Notes under the pieces: generated by a model | The model's input: only the letters and a program-made list of their open reading frames with translations | Told to the model about the DNA's origin: nothing | Databases searched by the model: none | Made by a program: the position numbers and the translations under genes | Assembly (NCBI RefSeq): GCF_030815095.1 | Contig: NZ_JAUSWF010000009.1 | Span: 1 to 64,000 of the forward strand | Reading direction: 5' to 3' | Source of the DNA: Aedoeadaptatus ivorii | Lineage (GTDB): Bacteria > Bacillota > Clostridia > Tissierellales > Peptoniphilaceae | DNA: 64,000 nt | Part shown: piece by piece, positions 51,253-60,252 of the stretch | How positions within the stretch are numbered: the stretch's first letter is position 1 | Layout: each line of letters opens with the position of its first letter

Positions 51253-52611
51253 TTGGAATACGAAACAAGTTATGACGAACTGATGGAACGGATCAAAGAG
51301 ATCATCCGCGCGGGCGATGTGACAAAGACCCGAACGATCTACGAAGAGTACCACGCCGTCGACATCGACGAAGTGCTGGAAGATATGGAGGCGTCCGAAC
51401 TTCAGTATTTTCTCTTTATGCTCGACCCGGAAATGGTGGCGGATCTGATGGAAAATGCCGAAGACGATCTGCAGATCCGTATGACCAATTTTTACTCGAC
51501 CAAAGAGTTGATCGAGATCTTCAGCTATATGAGCAATGCGGACGTCGCCGACCTTTTGGGGTTGATGGGCACCAAGCGCCGCAAAGATCTGCTGAATTAT
51601 ATGAAGAAAAGCGACTCCAACACGCTACAAATGATCCTCTCTTACGACGAGGAGAGCGCGGGCGGGGTTATGACGACAGAGTTTTTGTCGCTGAAACAAA
51701 CCCTTTCGGTGGGCGAGGCGTTACTTAAGATCAAAGAAATCGCACCGACTACAGAAATTATCGAGTCGATCTTTATTACCGACAATCTGCACCGACTGGT
51801 GGGAATCGTCGATTTAAGAGACATCTTGGTGGCGGCCGGCTTTACGCCCCTCTCGGATCTGATCCAGGACCATCCGTTTTTTATCTATGCGGATCAAGAC
51901 CAGGAAGATGCCGCCAATTTAATCTACAAATACGATCTGAAGTACCTCCCCGTCGTCAACAAAAATATGGCGATCCTGGGGATTATCACCAGTGAAGATA
52001 TTATCGAGGTCATGGAACAGGAACACAGTGAGGACATTCTCGCCATGAGCGGGGTCTCCAAAGACGAGGAATACGACTCGAATTTCTTTGAATCCATCAA
52101 GAGTCGCCTCCCTTGGCTTGTAATCAATCTGTTTACCGCCTTTATGGCCTCGGCGGTCGTCAGTATGTTTGAATCCACCATCAGCCAAGTGGTCGCCCTC
52201 GCCGCTGCCATGCCCATCGTCACGGGAATGGGCGGAAACGCCGGCAACCAGGCGCTTTCTATCGTTCTGACGAGCATCGCGCGCGACGAAATGGAATTAA
52301 AAGAAGATTTTCCGTTGGTGTTGAAGGAAATCGGCCTCGGCCTTTTCGACGGCGCCATGATCGGATTGTTGGCGGGCATAGTGCTATATTTTAAGTATTA
52401 TAATTTCTTTTTGAGCTTTATTATCTTTGCCGCCATGATCCTCAACATGATTATCGCCGGCATCGTAGGCTTTTTGCTGCCCCTCCTCTTCGATCACTTC
52501 GAGATCGACCCGGCGATCTCCTCCCCCATATTTCTGACGACGTGTACGGATATCTTTGGATTCTTTATCTTCTTGGGATTAGCGACGACGCTGCTTCCCA
52601 AATTGATTTAA
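51253..52611 (+). CDS. mgtE: Magnesium transporter MgtE
   Basis: A 452-residue Mg2+ channel. The cytoplasmic MgtE N-domain (about 10-130) is followed by two CBS domains (about 135-250). A linking helix and five transmembrane helices come last, with PIVTGMGGNAGNQAL forming the pore. Mg2+ binding to the N and CBS parts closes the channel. The TTG at 51253 comes after GGAGGTGAT. Confidence 0.95.
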   Translation: MEYETSYDELMERIKEIIRAGDVTKTRTIYEEYHAVDIDEVLEDMEASELQYFLFMLDPEMVADLMENAEDDLQIRMTNFYSTKELIEIFSYMSNADVADLLGLMGTKRRKDLLNYMKKSDSNTLQMILSYDEESAGGVMTTEFLSLKQTLSVGEALLKIKEIAPTTEIIESIFITDNLHRLVGIVDLRDILVAAGFTPLSDLIQDHPFFIYADQDQEDAANLIYKYDLKYLPVVNKNMAILGIITSEDIIEVMEQEHSEDILAMSGVSKDEEYDSNFFESIKSRLPWLVINLFTAFMASAVVSMFESTISQVVALAAAMPIVTGMGGNAGNQALSIVLTSIARDEMELKEDFPLVLKEIGLGLFDGAMIGLLAGIVLYFKYYNFFLSFIIFAAMILNMIIAGIVGFLLPLLFDHFEIDPAISSPIFLTTCTDIFGFFIFLGLATTLLPKLI

Positions 52612-52613
52612 CG

Positions 52614-52652
52614 AAAAAAAGACCCTTTGCAAGAACTGCAAAAGGTCTTTTT
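52614..52652. terminator. Bidirectional terminator between mgtE and cobQ
   Basis: A long stem AAAAAGACC-TTTGCA with TGCAAA-GGTCTTTTT, with one mismatch and a short loop. It serves mgtE on the plus strand and cobQ on the minus strand. Confidence 0.9.
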
Positions 52653-53955
52653 ATATGCCCAAAATTCGATCGATCGCCGCCATGTCGACAGAGGATTCCA
52701 CCAGATCCGCCAGTTTTTCGTATTGGCTCTCTTTGTAGGCGGCATAATCGCTGAGACTCTCTTTTTGAGAAATCCCCTTTTGTGCCTGAAGGGGCGCCAA
52801 TAGAGATTCCGTAATCCCTTCGTCTTCAAAGGCGCCGTGGCGATCGAAGGTCGCGACCACAGCGTCCGCATTCGACGCATCGTGCGCCGCGTTCTCGTTC
52901 CACAAATCGAATCCTTCCAATCCGCCGCTCGCGCCATCCCCTTTTACATATTTTCCCAACAAATCCTTGCCTTCGGCCACGGCGACGAGCTTTCCGCCCG
53001 TTGCCGCATATTTCAGGACCGCGGCATACAATCCGCTTTCTTTCAGCCACTTCAAATCGCCGTAGGGACGCAGCGTGCCCGGCAAAATCAACAGATCCGG
53101 CGCACGAAAATTCCGCAGGCCGTCGATATATCGCAGCGATACATCGGGATGGCGATAAAAAGGCGCGAAATCGGTAAAGTCGGTCATATAGGGCAGCCGC
53201 AGCACCGCCACATCGACCGCGCCGCTTCTTATTTCCGCAAGGCTTTCGGATAGCGAATCTTCCGCCTCTATGGTGAAATCGCCGTAGGGTATGACGCCCA
53301 AAACCGGCGTTTTTGTGATTTCTTCCAGCGTCTCGAGCCCCGGCATCAGAATCGAGACGTCGCCGCGAAATTTATTCACGACGATGCCCTTCAGTCGCCT
53401 GCGCTCTTCTCTGTCGAAGAGCAAATGGGTGCCCGCCACGGCGCCGAACATACCGCCCCGATCGATATCCGCCACCAACAGTGCGTCCATATCCGCCGCC
53501 TTGGCGAGGCCCATATTGACGATATCTACCGATTTCAGATTGATCTCCGAAGCGCTCCCCGCCCCTTCGGCGATTACGATGTCGTATTCTTCGCGCAGGC
53601 TCTCTAAAGAACGCAGCGCCGCTTTGAAAAACGCCGCTTTTTTCGCGTAGTACGCCCGCGTCGAGAAGCGACCCGCTACGCGGCCGTTTACGATCACCTG
53701 GCTCGTGCCCGGCGCCACCGGCTTTAAGAGAATGGGGTTCATGCGGACATCGGGGGCGATCTGTGCCGCCTCCGCCTGTACGATCTGTGCCCGCGCCATT
53801 TCCTTGCCGTCTATGATGCCGCTGTTGAGTGCCATATTCTGCGACTTAAAGGGGCATACGCGGTATCCGCGGCGTCGATAGATGCGCATAAGCGCCGTAA
53901 CGAGGGTGCTTTTTCCGCCGTTAGAAGCCGTGCCCAAAACGATCATCGATCCCAT
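52651..53955 (-). CDS. Cobyric acid synthase (CobQ) homologue lacking the glutaminase Cys
   Basis: A 434-residue protein, shorter than the usual 480-510. The ATPase half is intact: LGTASNGGKSTLVTAL P-loop, PFKSQNMALNS, EGAGSASEINLKSVDIVNMG and VADIDRGGMFGAVAGT. In the glutaminase half the nucleophile motif GICGGYQ reads AVAEGKD. Ala327 takes the Cys place, and the GYEIH segment is missing. PGT and a late HGAFED remain. It cannot hydrolyse glutamine by the usual mechanism, so it may use free ammonia or have a new role. ATG at 53955 has GGAGG 7 bases upstream. It follows and overlaps cobB by 13 bases. Confidence 0.8.
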   Translation of the reverse strand: MGSMIVLGTASNGGKSTLVTALMRIYRRRGYRVCPFKSQNMALNSGIIDGKEMARAQIVQAEAAQIAPDVRMNPILLKPVAPGTSQVIVNGRVAGRFSTRAYYAKKAAFFKAALRSLESLREEYDIVIAEGAGSASEINLKSVDIVNMGLAKAADMDALLVADIDRGGMFGAVAGTHLLFDREERRRLKGIVVNKFRGDVSILMPGLETLEEITKTPVLGVIPYGDFTIEAEDSLSESLAEIRSGAVDVAVLRLPYMTDFTDFAPFYRHPDVSLRYIDGLRNFRAPDLLILPGTLRPYGDLKWLKESGLYAAVLKYAATGGKLVAVAEGKDLLGKYVKGDGASGGLEGFDLWNENAAHDASNADAVVATFDRHGAFEDEGITESLLAPLQAQKGISQKESLSDYAAYKESQYEKLADLVESSVDMAAIDRILGI

Positions 53956-55268
53956 ACTCTCGCCTCCTCTAGGGCATGTAACCATCGAGAAAATACCGAG
54001 GTATTTCCCGTAAGGTGAAGCTGTGCATAGCCCAAATAGGCATTGGGTTCATGATATCCTCCCACGTGGTTTCTAGCGGAAAGGGGTTTTTGTAACCAAA
54101 AATCCTCGCCGCTTTGCGACGATCGGGAATAATGAAACTCGTGTACGCCGATCTGCTCCCCGCGTCGTAAGAGCAGTCCGTCTTTTTGGGCATGCATAGA
54201 ATAATAGCCGAAATTTTGCAGGCGATCGGTGCTCTCTACCCGGCCCGGAAGGATCGACAGTGTGGGCACGCCGTCGATGGTTTCTTGAAGTGCCGCAAAG
54301 CCCCCGCCTTCGGCAATGACGACGCCGCCGGTTTCGTAAAAGGCGCGGATTTCGTCGGCGAGGGTATGTCTGTGGGCGAGCGTCTCGCGATAGAGTTCGG
54401 GATAGCCGCCGCCCAGATAGAGCCCCGAAACTTCCTTGGGCAGAGGATCGAGAAGCGGCGAAAAACGCACCCACTCCACCCCCGCCGCCTCGGCTTCTCG
54501 CAGGACATCCTCGTAATAGAAACAAAAAGCTGCATCCTGTGCCAGGGCGCAGCGGACGGGTTGCGCAAGCCGCGGGGATATATAGTCGCTTTCGGTCTCG
54601 GTCCGTTCGGCGATCAACCACAGCCGCTCCATATCGATATGGGCTTCAAAATCGTCGGCGGCAGCATCTACATAGGCGTCGAAATCCGCCCATTCCTCCG
54701 CGCGCATCAGTCCCAAATTCCGCGAAGGCGCTTCGAGTTCCATGCGGGGAATACAGCCCAATAGGGGCAGATCTGCGTGGTCCTCTATAATTTTTTTGTA
54801 ATAGCCATACATGGAAGGCTTGGTCTTGTTGAGGATCACGCCGGCGATGGTATTTTTCGAAAAATTTCGAAACCCCGCGATTTCCGCCGCGAGGCTCAAC
54901 CCCTTCCCCGCACCGCTTGTGATTAAAATTACGGGCGTATCGGTCTCTATCGCCATTTCACAGGCGGAGGCGCGTCGACTCGAGCCGATACCGTCGTAAA
55001 ATCCCATGGCGCCTTCCATAACGACGATGTCGTTTTCTTCCATTTTCGCCAGTAAATGGCGCCGATACGCCGCTTCTGTCAGGATCGAATCGAGATTCAT
55101 GCCGCGCGCGCCCGCCGCCCGGTGATACATCGGGTCGATATAGTCCGGGCCGATCTTGGCGGAAGCCACGGTATGCCCCCGCCGCACGAGGGCGCGAATC
55201 AGGCCGACGGTCAATGTGGTCTTGCCCGCATCGGATGCCGTGGCGGCGAGCAAAATGCGCCGCTTCAC
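53943..55268 (-). CDS. Cobyrinic acid a,c-diamide synthase (CobB/CbiA) homologue lacking the glutaminase Cys
   Basis: A 441-residue protein, normal family length. The N-half has the P-loop AATASDAGKTTLTVGLIRAL, KIGPDYIDPMYH, VMEGAMGFYDG and ITSGAGKGLSLAAE. In the C-half LYLGGGYPELY, GVHEFHYS and the late LHL are kept, but the nucleophile motif AECGG reads AEGGG (Gly321). The known enzyme amidates the a and c side chains of cobyrinic acid. CfbB amidates Ni-sirohydrochlorin. No other tetrapyrrole gene is in view. The GTG at 55268 overlaps the stop of the SfsA gene (GTGA) with GGAG upstream. Confidence 0.8.
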   Translation of the reverse strand: MKRRILLAATASDAGKTTLTVGLIRALVRRGHTVASAKIGPDYIDPMYHRAAGARGMNLDSILTEAAYRRHLLAKMEENDIVVMEGAMGFYDGIGSSRRASACEMAIETDTPVILITSGAGKGLSLAAEIAGFRNFSKNTIAGVILNKTKPSMYGYYKKIIEDHADLPLLGCIPRMELEAPSRNLGLMRAEEWADFDAYVDAAADDFEAHIDMERLWLIAERTETESDYISPRLAQPVRCALAQDAAFCFYYEDVLREAEAAGVEWVRFSPLLDPLPKEVSGLYLGGGYPELYRETLAHRHTLADEIRAFYETGGVVIAEGGGFAALQETIDGVPTLSILPGRVESTDRLQNFGYYSMHAQKDGLLLRRGEQIGVHEFHYSRSSQSGEDFWLQKPLSARNHVGGYHEPNAYLGYAQLHLTGNTSVFSRWLHALEEARVWDR

Positions 55269-56470
55269 GGCCGGCTCCATTGATAGGCGATCCGCTCTGT
55301 TCCGTCTCCTACGCGGATCGTGCCGCAATGACGGAATCCGCTCGTCTCGATCAAATTTCGCATGCGGAAATTGTCCCGGTGGGTGTCGATCCGCACCTCC
55401 GACAGACCCTTCGAGATGGCAAATGCCTTGATTGCATCCAAGGCCCGTCGTCCAATGCCGTGGCCTTTCTTTGCGGGCGAGACCGCCATGCGGTGTACCG
55501 TCAGGTACGGCCGGGCATTGGCCCAGGCCCCGTCGATCACATGATAGGTGGGTTCCTCGCCCAAACAGAGTGCCGCCGTCGCCACAGGATCCTCCCCTTC
55601 TTCACAAAATACATAGCAGGCGCCGCGGCAAATATCTGTCCGCAAAGTCTCGCGGCTCGGTTCTTTGCCCTGCCATTGGTCCACGCCGTCTTTCGCGAGG
55701 GACTGTTTTGCCCCGTAAATCATTGTCTCTATGATAGAAAGATCCGCCTCCCTCGCTTGCCGCATCGCAAGCGGAGCATCGAGCCGCACGGCAACCGGTC
55801 GCGACAGATGCATTTCGGCGCCGTCGATCTTCGTATCCATAGCATAAAGATCTACGCCGGCTTGTTCCGCGCGGCAGAGTGCCGCCGCAAAGGCGGGGTC
55901 CGTCTCGTGATTGGGCGAAAAGGCGAACACGCCGTCCGTCTGTATCACAAACCATACCATGGTGCCTTCCCCTTTGGCGGCAATTTGCGTAAGTTCGTCG
56001 ATATGCCGCGTGCCCCGCAGCGTGGGCGCATCAGGAAAACGAGCCATTCCGTTTTCTTCCAAGGTGACGCCTTTCACCTCGATATAGCCGGCGGCCTCCC
56101 CCCCTACAACGTAAAAGTCGAATCGACTCGTGCCTTTTTTAACCTCTCGCCGATAGGACCGCACCTTGCCGAAGCCCTTCAGCACGGGCGCGGCGTCGAG
56201 ATACTCCGCCACCAGGTGATTCGCGGCGGCGGAATGAATATGAAACCACCGGTCGTCCTTTTCTACGGCGATCAGACTATATTCGGTTTTTCTCGTCTTT
56301 GTCTGTGCCGCTTTGGCGAGCAATACGCGGCGCCGGGGCACCAGGAGTTCTCGCAGGCGACCGGTATTGGGGACGTGCACGCGGATGGGCACCTCGCCCA
56401 GCTCTACCCAAGCAATAAAGCGATTTTCCCGTTTTAGAAAAATCGCTTCTTCGACAATCTCGTATTTCAT
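55265..56470 (-). CDS. SfsA-GNAT fusion protein
   Basis: A 401-residue two-domain protein. Residues 1 to about 230 are SfsA: the OB-like start VPNTGRLRELL, then the nuclease-type core RFDFYVV with YIEVKGVTLEENGMARFPDA. Residues about 235-401 are a GNAT acetyltransferase with LTVHRMAVSPAKKGHGIGRRAL as acetyl-CoA site. SfsA is a DNA-binding nuclease-like protein tied to sugar-fermentation control in E. coli. The acetyl acceptor is unknown. It is followed at once by cobB (GTGA overlap). Confidence 0.85.
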   Translation of the reverse strand: MKYEIVEEAIFLKRENRFIAWVELGEVPIRVHVPNTGRLRELLVPRRRVLLAKAAQTKTRKTEYSLIAVEKDDRWFHIHSAAANHLVAEYLDAAPVLKGFGKVRSYRREVKKGTSRFDFYVVGGEAAGYIEVKGVTLEENGMARFPDAPTLRGTRHIDELTQIAAKGEGTMVWFVIQTDGVFAFSPNHETDPAFAAALCRAEQAGVDLYAMDTKIDGAEMHLSRPVAVRLDAPLAMRQAREADLSIIETMIYGAKQSLAKDGVDQWQGKEPSRETLRTDICRGACYVFCEEGEDPVATAALCLGEEPTYHVIDGAWANARPYLTVHRMAVSPAKKGHGIGRRALDAIKAFAISKGLSEVRIDTHRDNFRMRNLIETSGFRHCGTIRVGDGTERIAYQWSRP

Positions 56471-57091
56471 TTATCGTCCTTCCTTCTGTCTTTTCCTCCG
56501 AAAATGGCGAATCAAAAACAGGATGCCCGCCACGACGAGGATCGCGGCGATGACGTATTTGTAGTAATCCAGATATTTTAATATGCTGTGCCAGTTCTCG
56601 CCTGCTTTTAGGCCCGCGAATGTGAGAATGCAGTTCCAAAGGAAAGACCCCAGGGCCGTGAGCACGGTAAAGGAAAAGAGATGCATCTTCACCATACCCG
56701 CCGGAATGGAAATCAGACTTCGGATGATCGGCACACAGCGGCCGAATAGCACGAGGATTTTCCCCTTTTCCTCGAACTTTTCGACCACCATGGTGATCTC
56801 CTGTAACTTAAAGCCCAACTTTCGCATCCAACCGCGTTCGGCGGAGGCATATATTTTTTCGGCGGGCACGAGTTTTCCGATGCCGTAGAGAATAAAGGCC
56901 CCCGCCACCGATCCCGCCGTGGCGGCGAGTACGGTGGGGAAAAAACCCAGGGCGCCGGTGCCGACGAAAAATCCCCCGAACAAGAGAATCACTTCCGAGG
57001 GAATGGGTGGAAATACATTCTCGATAAAGATCAGGGCAAATACGGCGAAATAGCCATAGGACTCGATCGCCGAAGTCATCATTTGTTCCAA
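56471..57091 (-). CDS. DedA family membrane protein
   Basis: A 206-residue VTT-domain protein with FIENVFPPIPSEVIL, FGRCVPIIRSLISIPAG and helices to the C-terminus. DedA proteins act in lipid carrier (undecaprenyl phosphate) or phospholipid flipping and in envelope charge balance. The TTG at 57091 follows AGGAGG by 6 bases. It sits between sfsA-GNAT and gatB. Confidence 0.92.
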   Translation of the reverse strand: MEQMMTSAIESYGYFAVFALIFIENVFPPIPSEVILLFGGFFVGTGALGFFPTVLAATAGSVAGAFILYGIGKLVPAEKIYASAERGWMRKLGFKLQEITMVVEKFEEKGKILVLFGRCVPIIRSLISIPAGMVKMHLFSFTVLTALGSFLWNCILTFAGLKAGENWHSILKYLDYYKYVIAAILVVAGILFLIRHFRRKRQKEGR

Positions 57092-57101
57092 AGCGCTCCT
57101 C

Positions 57102-58535
57102 CTATTGCATGGCCTTTAGCTTATTGGTCAGCATTTCGTTGGCCATCTGCGGATTGGCTTTGCCGCGGCTCTTTTTCATAACCTGCCCCACCAAAAATCC
57201 GACGACGCGGTCCTTCCCGTTTAAGAACTGCTGTACGGACTCGGGGTTTTCCACGAGCACCTCTTCGACAATGCCTTCGATCGCCGAAGCGTCTCCGATC
57301 TGGGTGAGCCCTTCCGCTTCGATGATATCGGCGGGCTTTTTGCCCTCTTCGCACATAATGCGGAAGACCTTTTTCCCGGCATTGTTGTTGATCTTCTTAT
57401 CGCGAATCTGTGTTAGTAGATAGGCAAAATCTTCGGCAGAAAATGCGACCTCTACCTCTCCATCTTCTGAAATGGCGATGCGGCGCAGAAACTCGGTCAT
57501 AAACCAGTTCGAGAGCATCTCGTAATCGTCGAATTTCTCGGCGACGGCCTCATAAAAATCCGCCACCGCCTGAGAACCGCAGATGACCTTGGCATCATAG
57601 CTTTTGAGCCCGTAGGTATCGATAAAGCGCTGTACCTTGACGTCGGGAAGCTCTGCCATGCCGCTTTGTACCTCGCGGATCCACGCCTCGTCGATATACA
57701 GAGGACCCAGATCTCCTTCCGGCGCAAAGCGATAGTCGTTTGCCGTATACTTCACCCGCATAACGACGGTCTCGCTTTTCGCATCGTCCCAGCGACGGGT
57801 GGCGCGGTGTTCTTTTTCAGCCTTTTCCATCAGCGCCTTTTGCCGTGCGACTTCGTAGTCGATCGCCTTTTCTACGGCGCGGAAGGAGTTTAAGTTCTTT
57901 ACCTCGGAAATGGCACTGCGCTCGCCGCTCTCTTCGTCTTTGATGTTGACATTCACATCACAGCGCAAAGAGCCCTCTTCCATCTTGACGTCGCTTACGC
58001 CGAGATAGCGCAGGGTATTGCGGAGCTTTTCCAAGAAGAGACGCGCCTCTTCTCCCCCGGTGAGATCCGGTTCCGTGACGATTTCCACCAAGGGAACGCC
58101 CGCCCGGTTGTAGTCCATCAGGGTCATCCCCTCTTCGGTATGCAGGCTCTTGCCGGTATCTTCTTCCAACTGAATCTGCGCGATCCCGATCTTTCGCGTC
58201 ATACCCTCGTGTTCCACCTCGATATAGCCGTCTTTGGCGACGGTGGCATCGGTTTGGGTGATTTGGTAGCCCTTCGTAAGGTCCGGATAGAAATAATTTT
58301 TTCGGTAAAATGTACTCTTGGGTTGAATGTCCATGTGAAACGCCGTGGCGATCTCGATGGCGCGATCCACCGCGCCCTTATTTAAGACCGGCGTCGCGCC
58401 GGGAAGCCCCAAACAAACCGGGCACACACAGGTGTTCGGTTCTCGGCCGTAGGCGTTTTCGCAGCCGCAAAACGCCTTGGTCGCCGTCGAGAGTTCTACG
58501 TGGATTTCCAACCCCACTATTGTCTTGTAAGCCAT
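57102..58535 (-). CDS. gatB: Aspartyl/glutamyl-tRNA amidotransferase subunit B
   Basis: A 477-residue subunit. It has the start VGLEIHVELST, the zinc cysteines CGCEN and CPVCLGLPGA, a YNRAGVPLVEIVTEPD kinase part and a YqeY-like C-domain. It activates Glu-tRNA-Gln with ATP. Its ATG overlaps the gatA stop by one base. Confidence 0.98.
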   Translation of the reverse strand: MAYKTIVGLEIHVELSTATKAFCGCENAYGREPNTCVCPVCLGLPGATPVLNKGAVDRAIEIATAFHMDIQPKSTFYRKNYFYPDLTKGYQITQTDATVAKDGYIEVEHEGMTRKIGIAQIQLEEDTGKSLHTEEGMTLMDYNRAGVPLVEIVTEPDLTGGEEARLFLEKLRNTLRYLGVSDVKMEEGSLRCDVNVNIKDEESGERSAISEVKNLNSFRAVEKAIDYEVARQKALMEKAEKEHRATRRWDDAKSETVVMRVKYTANDYRFAPEGDLGPLYIDEAWIREVQSGMAELPDVKVQRFIDTYGLKSYDAKVICGSQAVADFYEAVAEKFDDYEMLSNWFMTEFLRRIAISEDGEVEVAFSAEDFAYLLTQIRDKKINNNAGKKVFRIMCEEGKKPADIIEAEGLTQIGDASAIEGIVEEVLVENPESVQQFLNGKDRVVGFLVGQVMKKSRGKANPQMANEMLTNKLKAMQ

Positions 58536-59965
58536 CAGATATTGCCCTCCAATTCTTTTGCGGTCGCCAATGCCTGGTGATCTTCTCCCTTTCTCGGTAT
58601 AATCTGCACGCCGAAGGGCAGTCCGTTTTCACGATGCACCGGCACGCTGATGCCCGCGGTGCCGATGAGATTTACCGGCACCGTAAACAGGTCGAGCATA
58701 TAGATCTCGACGGGCGACAAGTCCTTGTCGACGGGCACGGCGACGGTGGGAGAGGTGGGACAGAGGATAATGTCGTGGTCCTTAAATACCTCTTCGAATT
58801 CGACGATCATGCAGTGGCGCATTTCCAACGATTTGTCGAAGTATTCCTTGGAATGGTCCATGCTCATGATGTAGGAGCCGATCATAATGCGGCGCTTGAC
58901 TTCTTCGCCGAAGCCTTCGCTGCGGGTCTTGATATACAATTCCTCGAGCGAATCGTACTCCTCTGCCCGGTAGCCGTAGCGAATGCCGTCGAAACGACTC
59001 ATATTGGGGGCGATTTCGCCATTTACGAGGATATGATAGATCGAGATGGCGAGCGCCAAGCTTTCGATGGGGACATATTCCACCACGGCGCCTTGTTCGC
59101 GCATATATTCTACCGTGCGGGCAAATCCTTCGCGCACTTCGTCTTGCACATCGAAGGTCTTAAAGATCTCGGGGATGCCCACGCGCAGGTCCTTTAAGGG
59201 CACCGCGTCTTTCATGGCATCGAGTCCCAACGTCGCATTGCCGATACAGGTCGCATCGCGCGCGTCAAAGCCCTCGAGGATGTCGAGCACATAGGCGGTA
59301 TCGTCTACGGTCTTTGCTAGCACGCCGACCTGATCGAAGGTATTCGCCATGGCGGAGACCCCATAGCGGGAGATGCTGCCGTGGGAAGGCTTCATGCCGA
59401 CGAGGCCGCAGAAGGCGGCGGGTTGGCGTACGGAGCCGCCCGTATCGGTGCCCAGGCTTACAGAACAGAAGCCCGCCGCCACCGACGCAGCGCTGCCGCC
59501 GGAACTGCCGCCGGATACGCGGCTGCGGTCGACGGGGTTTCGGGTGACGCCGAAATACGAAGTCTCGGTGGAAGATCCCATGGCAAACTCGTCGAGATTT
59601 ACCTTGCCGATCAAAATCGCATCTTCTTTCTTCAATTTGTCGACGACCACCGCGTCATAGGGCGCGACGAAATCGGCGAGCATTTTGGAGGCACAGGTCA
59701 TCTTTACGCCTTTGACGGCGATATTGTCTTTGATCGAGACGACGATCCCCGCCATCTTGCCCAAAGACTCGCCCCGATCGCGCCGTTCGTCGAGTTCTCT
59801 CGCCTTTTCGAGGGCCGAATCTTCCATTACGGTGATAAAGGCGTTGATTTCGTCGTCTTCCTTCTTAATATTTTCTAGATAGGCCTGTACCAATTCCACG
59901 CAGTCGATATCGCCCGAGAGAAACTTTTCGCGCGTTTCGAGTGCGCTCAAATCTGTCAGCTTCAT
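58535..59965 (-). CDS. gatA: Aspartyl/glutamyl-tRNA amidotransferase subunit A
   Basis: A 476-residue amidase that frees ammonia from glutamine. The Lys-Ser-Ser triad is in VSIKDN, GGSSGGSAA and GTDTGGSVRQPA. It is intact, in contrast to the cob pair nearby. AGGAGG precedes the ATG. Confidence 0.98.
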   Translation of the reverse strand: MKLTDLSALETREKFLSGDIDCVELVQAYLENIKKEDDEINAFITVMEDSALEKARELDERRDRGESLGKMAGIVVSIKDNIAVKGVKMTCASKMLADFVAPYDAVVVDKLKKEDAILIGKVNLDEFAMGSSTETSYFGVTRNPVDRSRVSGGSSGGSAASVAAGFCSVSLGTDTGGSVRQPAAFCGLVGMKPSHGSISRYGVSAMANTFDQVGVLAKTVDDTAYVLDILEGFDARDATCIGNATLGLDAMKDAVPLKDLRVGIPEIFKTFDVQDEVREGFARTVEYMREQGAVVEYVPIESLALAISIYHILVNGEIAPNMSRFDGIRYGYRAEEYDSLEELYIKTRSEGFGEEVKRRIMIGSYIMSMDHSKEYFDKSLEMRHCMIVEFEEVFKDHDIILCPTSPTVAVPVDKDLSPVEIYMLDLFTVPVNLIGTAGISVPVHRENGLPFGVQIIPRKGEDHQALATAKELEGNI

Positions 59966-59973
59966 ATATCCTC

Positions 59974-60252
59974 CTATTCCACGAATTTGATGATTTCAAA
60001 ATAGCCGTATTTTTCGGTCGCGGTGTTTTGTGTCGCCGCCTCTCGATCGAGGGACGGACGAATGGTATCCTCCCGAAGCCGATTGGGTAGATCGTTGGTG
60101 TGGAACGTGGGATCGCAATGGATCGGCGATTGTTTTATGGAATCGATCAGATCCATGGTTTCGGTAAAGTGCTCGGCAAAGCCGTCCAATTCTTCGTCGG
60201 TAAAGCGAAGCATAGAGATCTTCGCGATATGTTGTATGTCTTCTCGGTTCAT
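59974..60252 (-). CDS. gatC: Aspartyl/glutamyl-tRNA amidotransferase subunit C
   Basis: A 92-residue belt subunit with the pattern HIAKISMLRFTDEELDGF. It holds GatA and GatB together. ATG at 60252 overlaps the ligA stop (ATGA), with GGGGGA upstream. Confidence 0.95.
   Translation of the reverse strand: MNREDIQHIAKISMLRFTDEELDGFAEHFTETMDLIDSIKQSPIHCDPTFHTNDLPNRLREDTIRPSLDREAATQNTATEKYGYFEIIKFVE

Noticed and set aside
55214..56437. 407-codon plus-strand open frame
   Set aside because: Mirror of the SfsA-GNAT gene. Long antisense frames are common in GC-balanced coding DNA; no support of its own.
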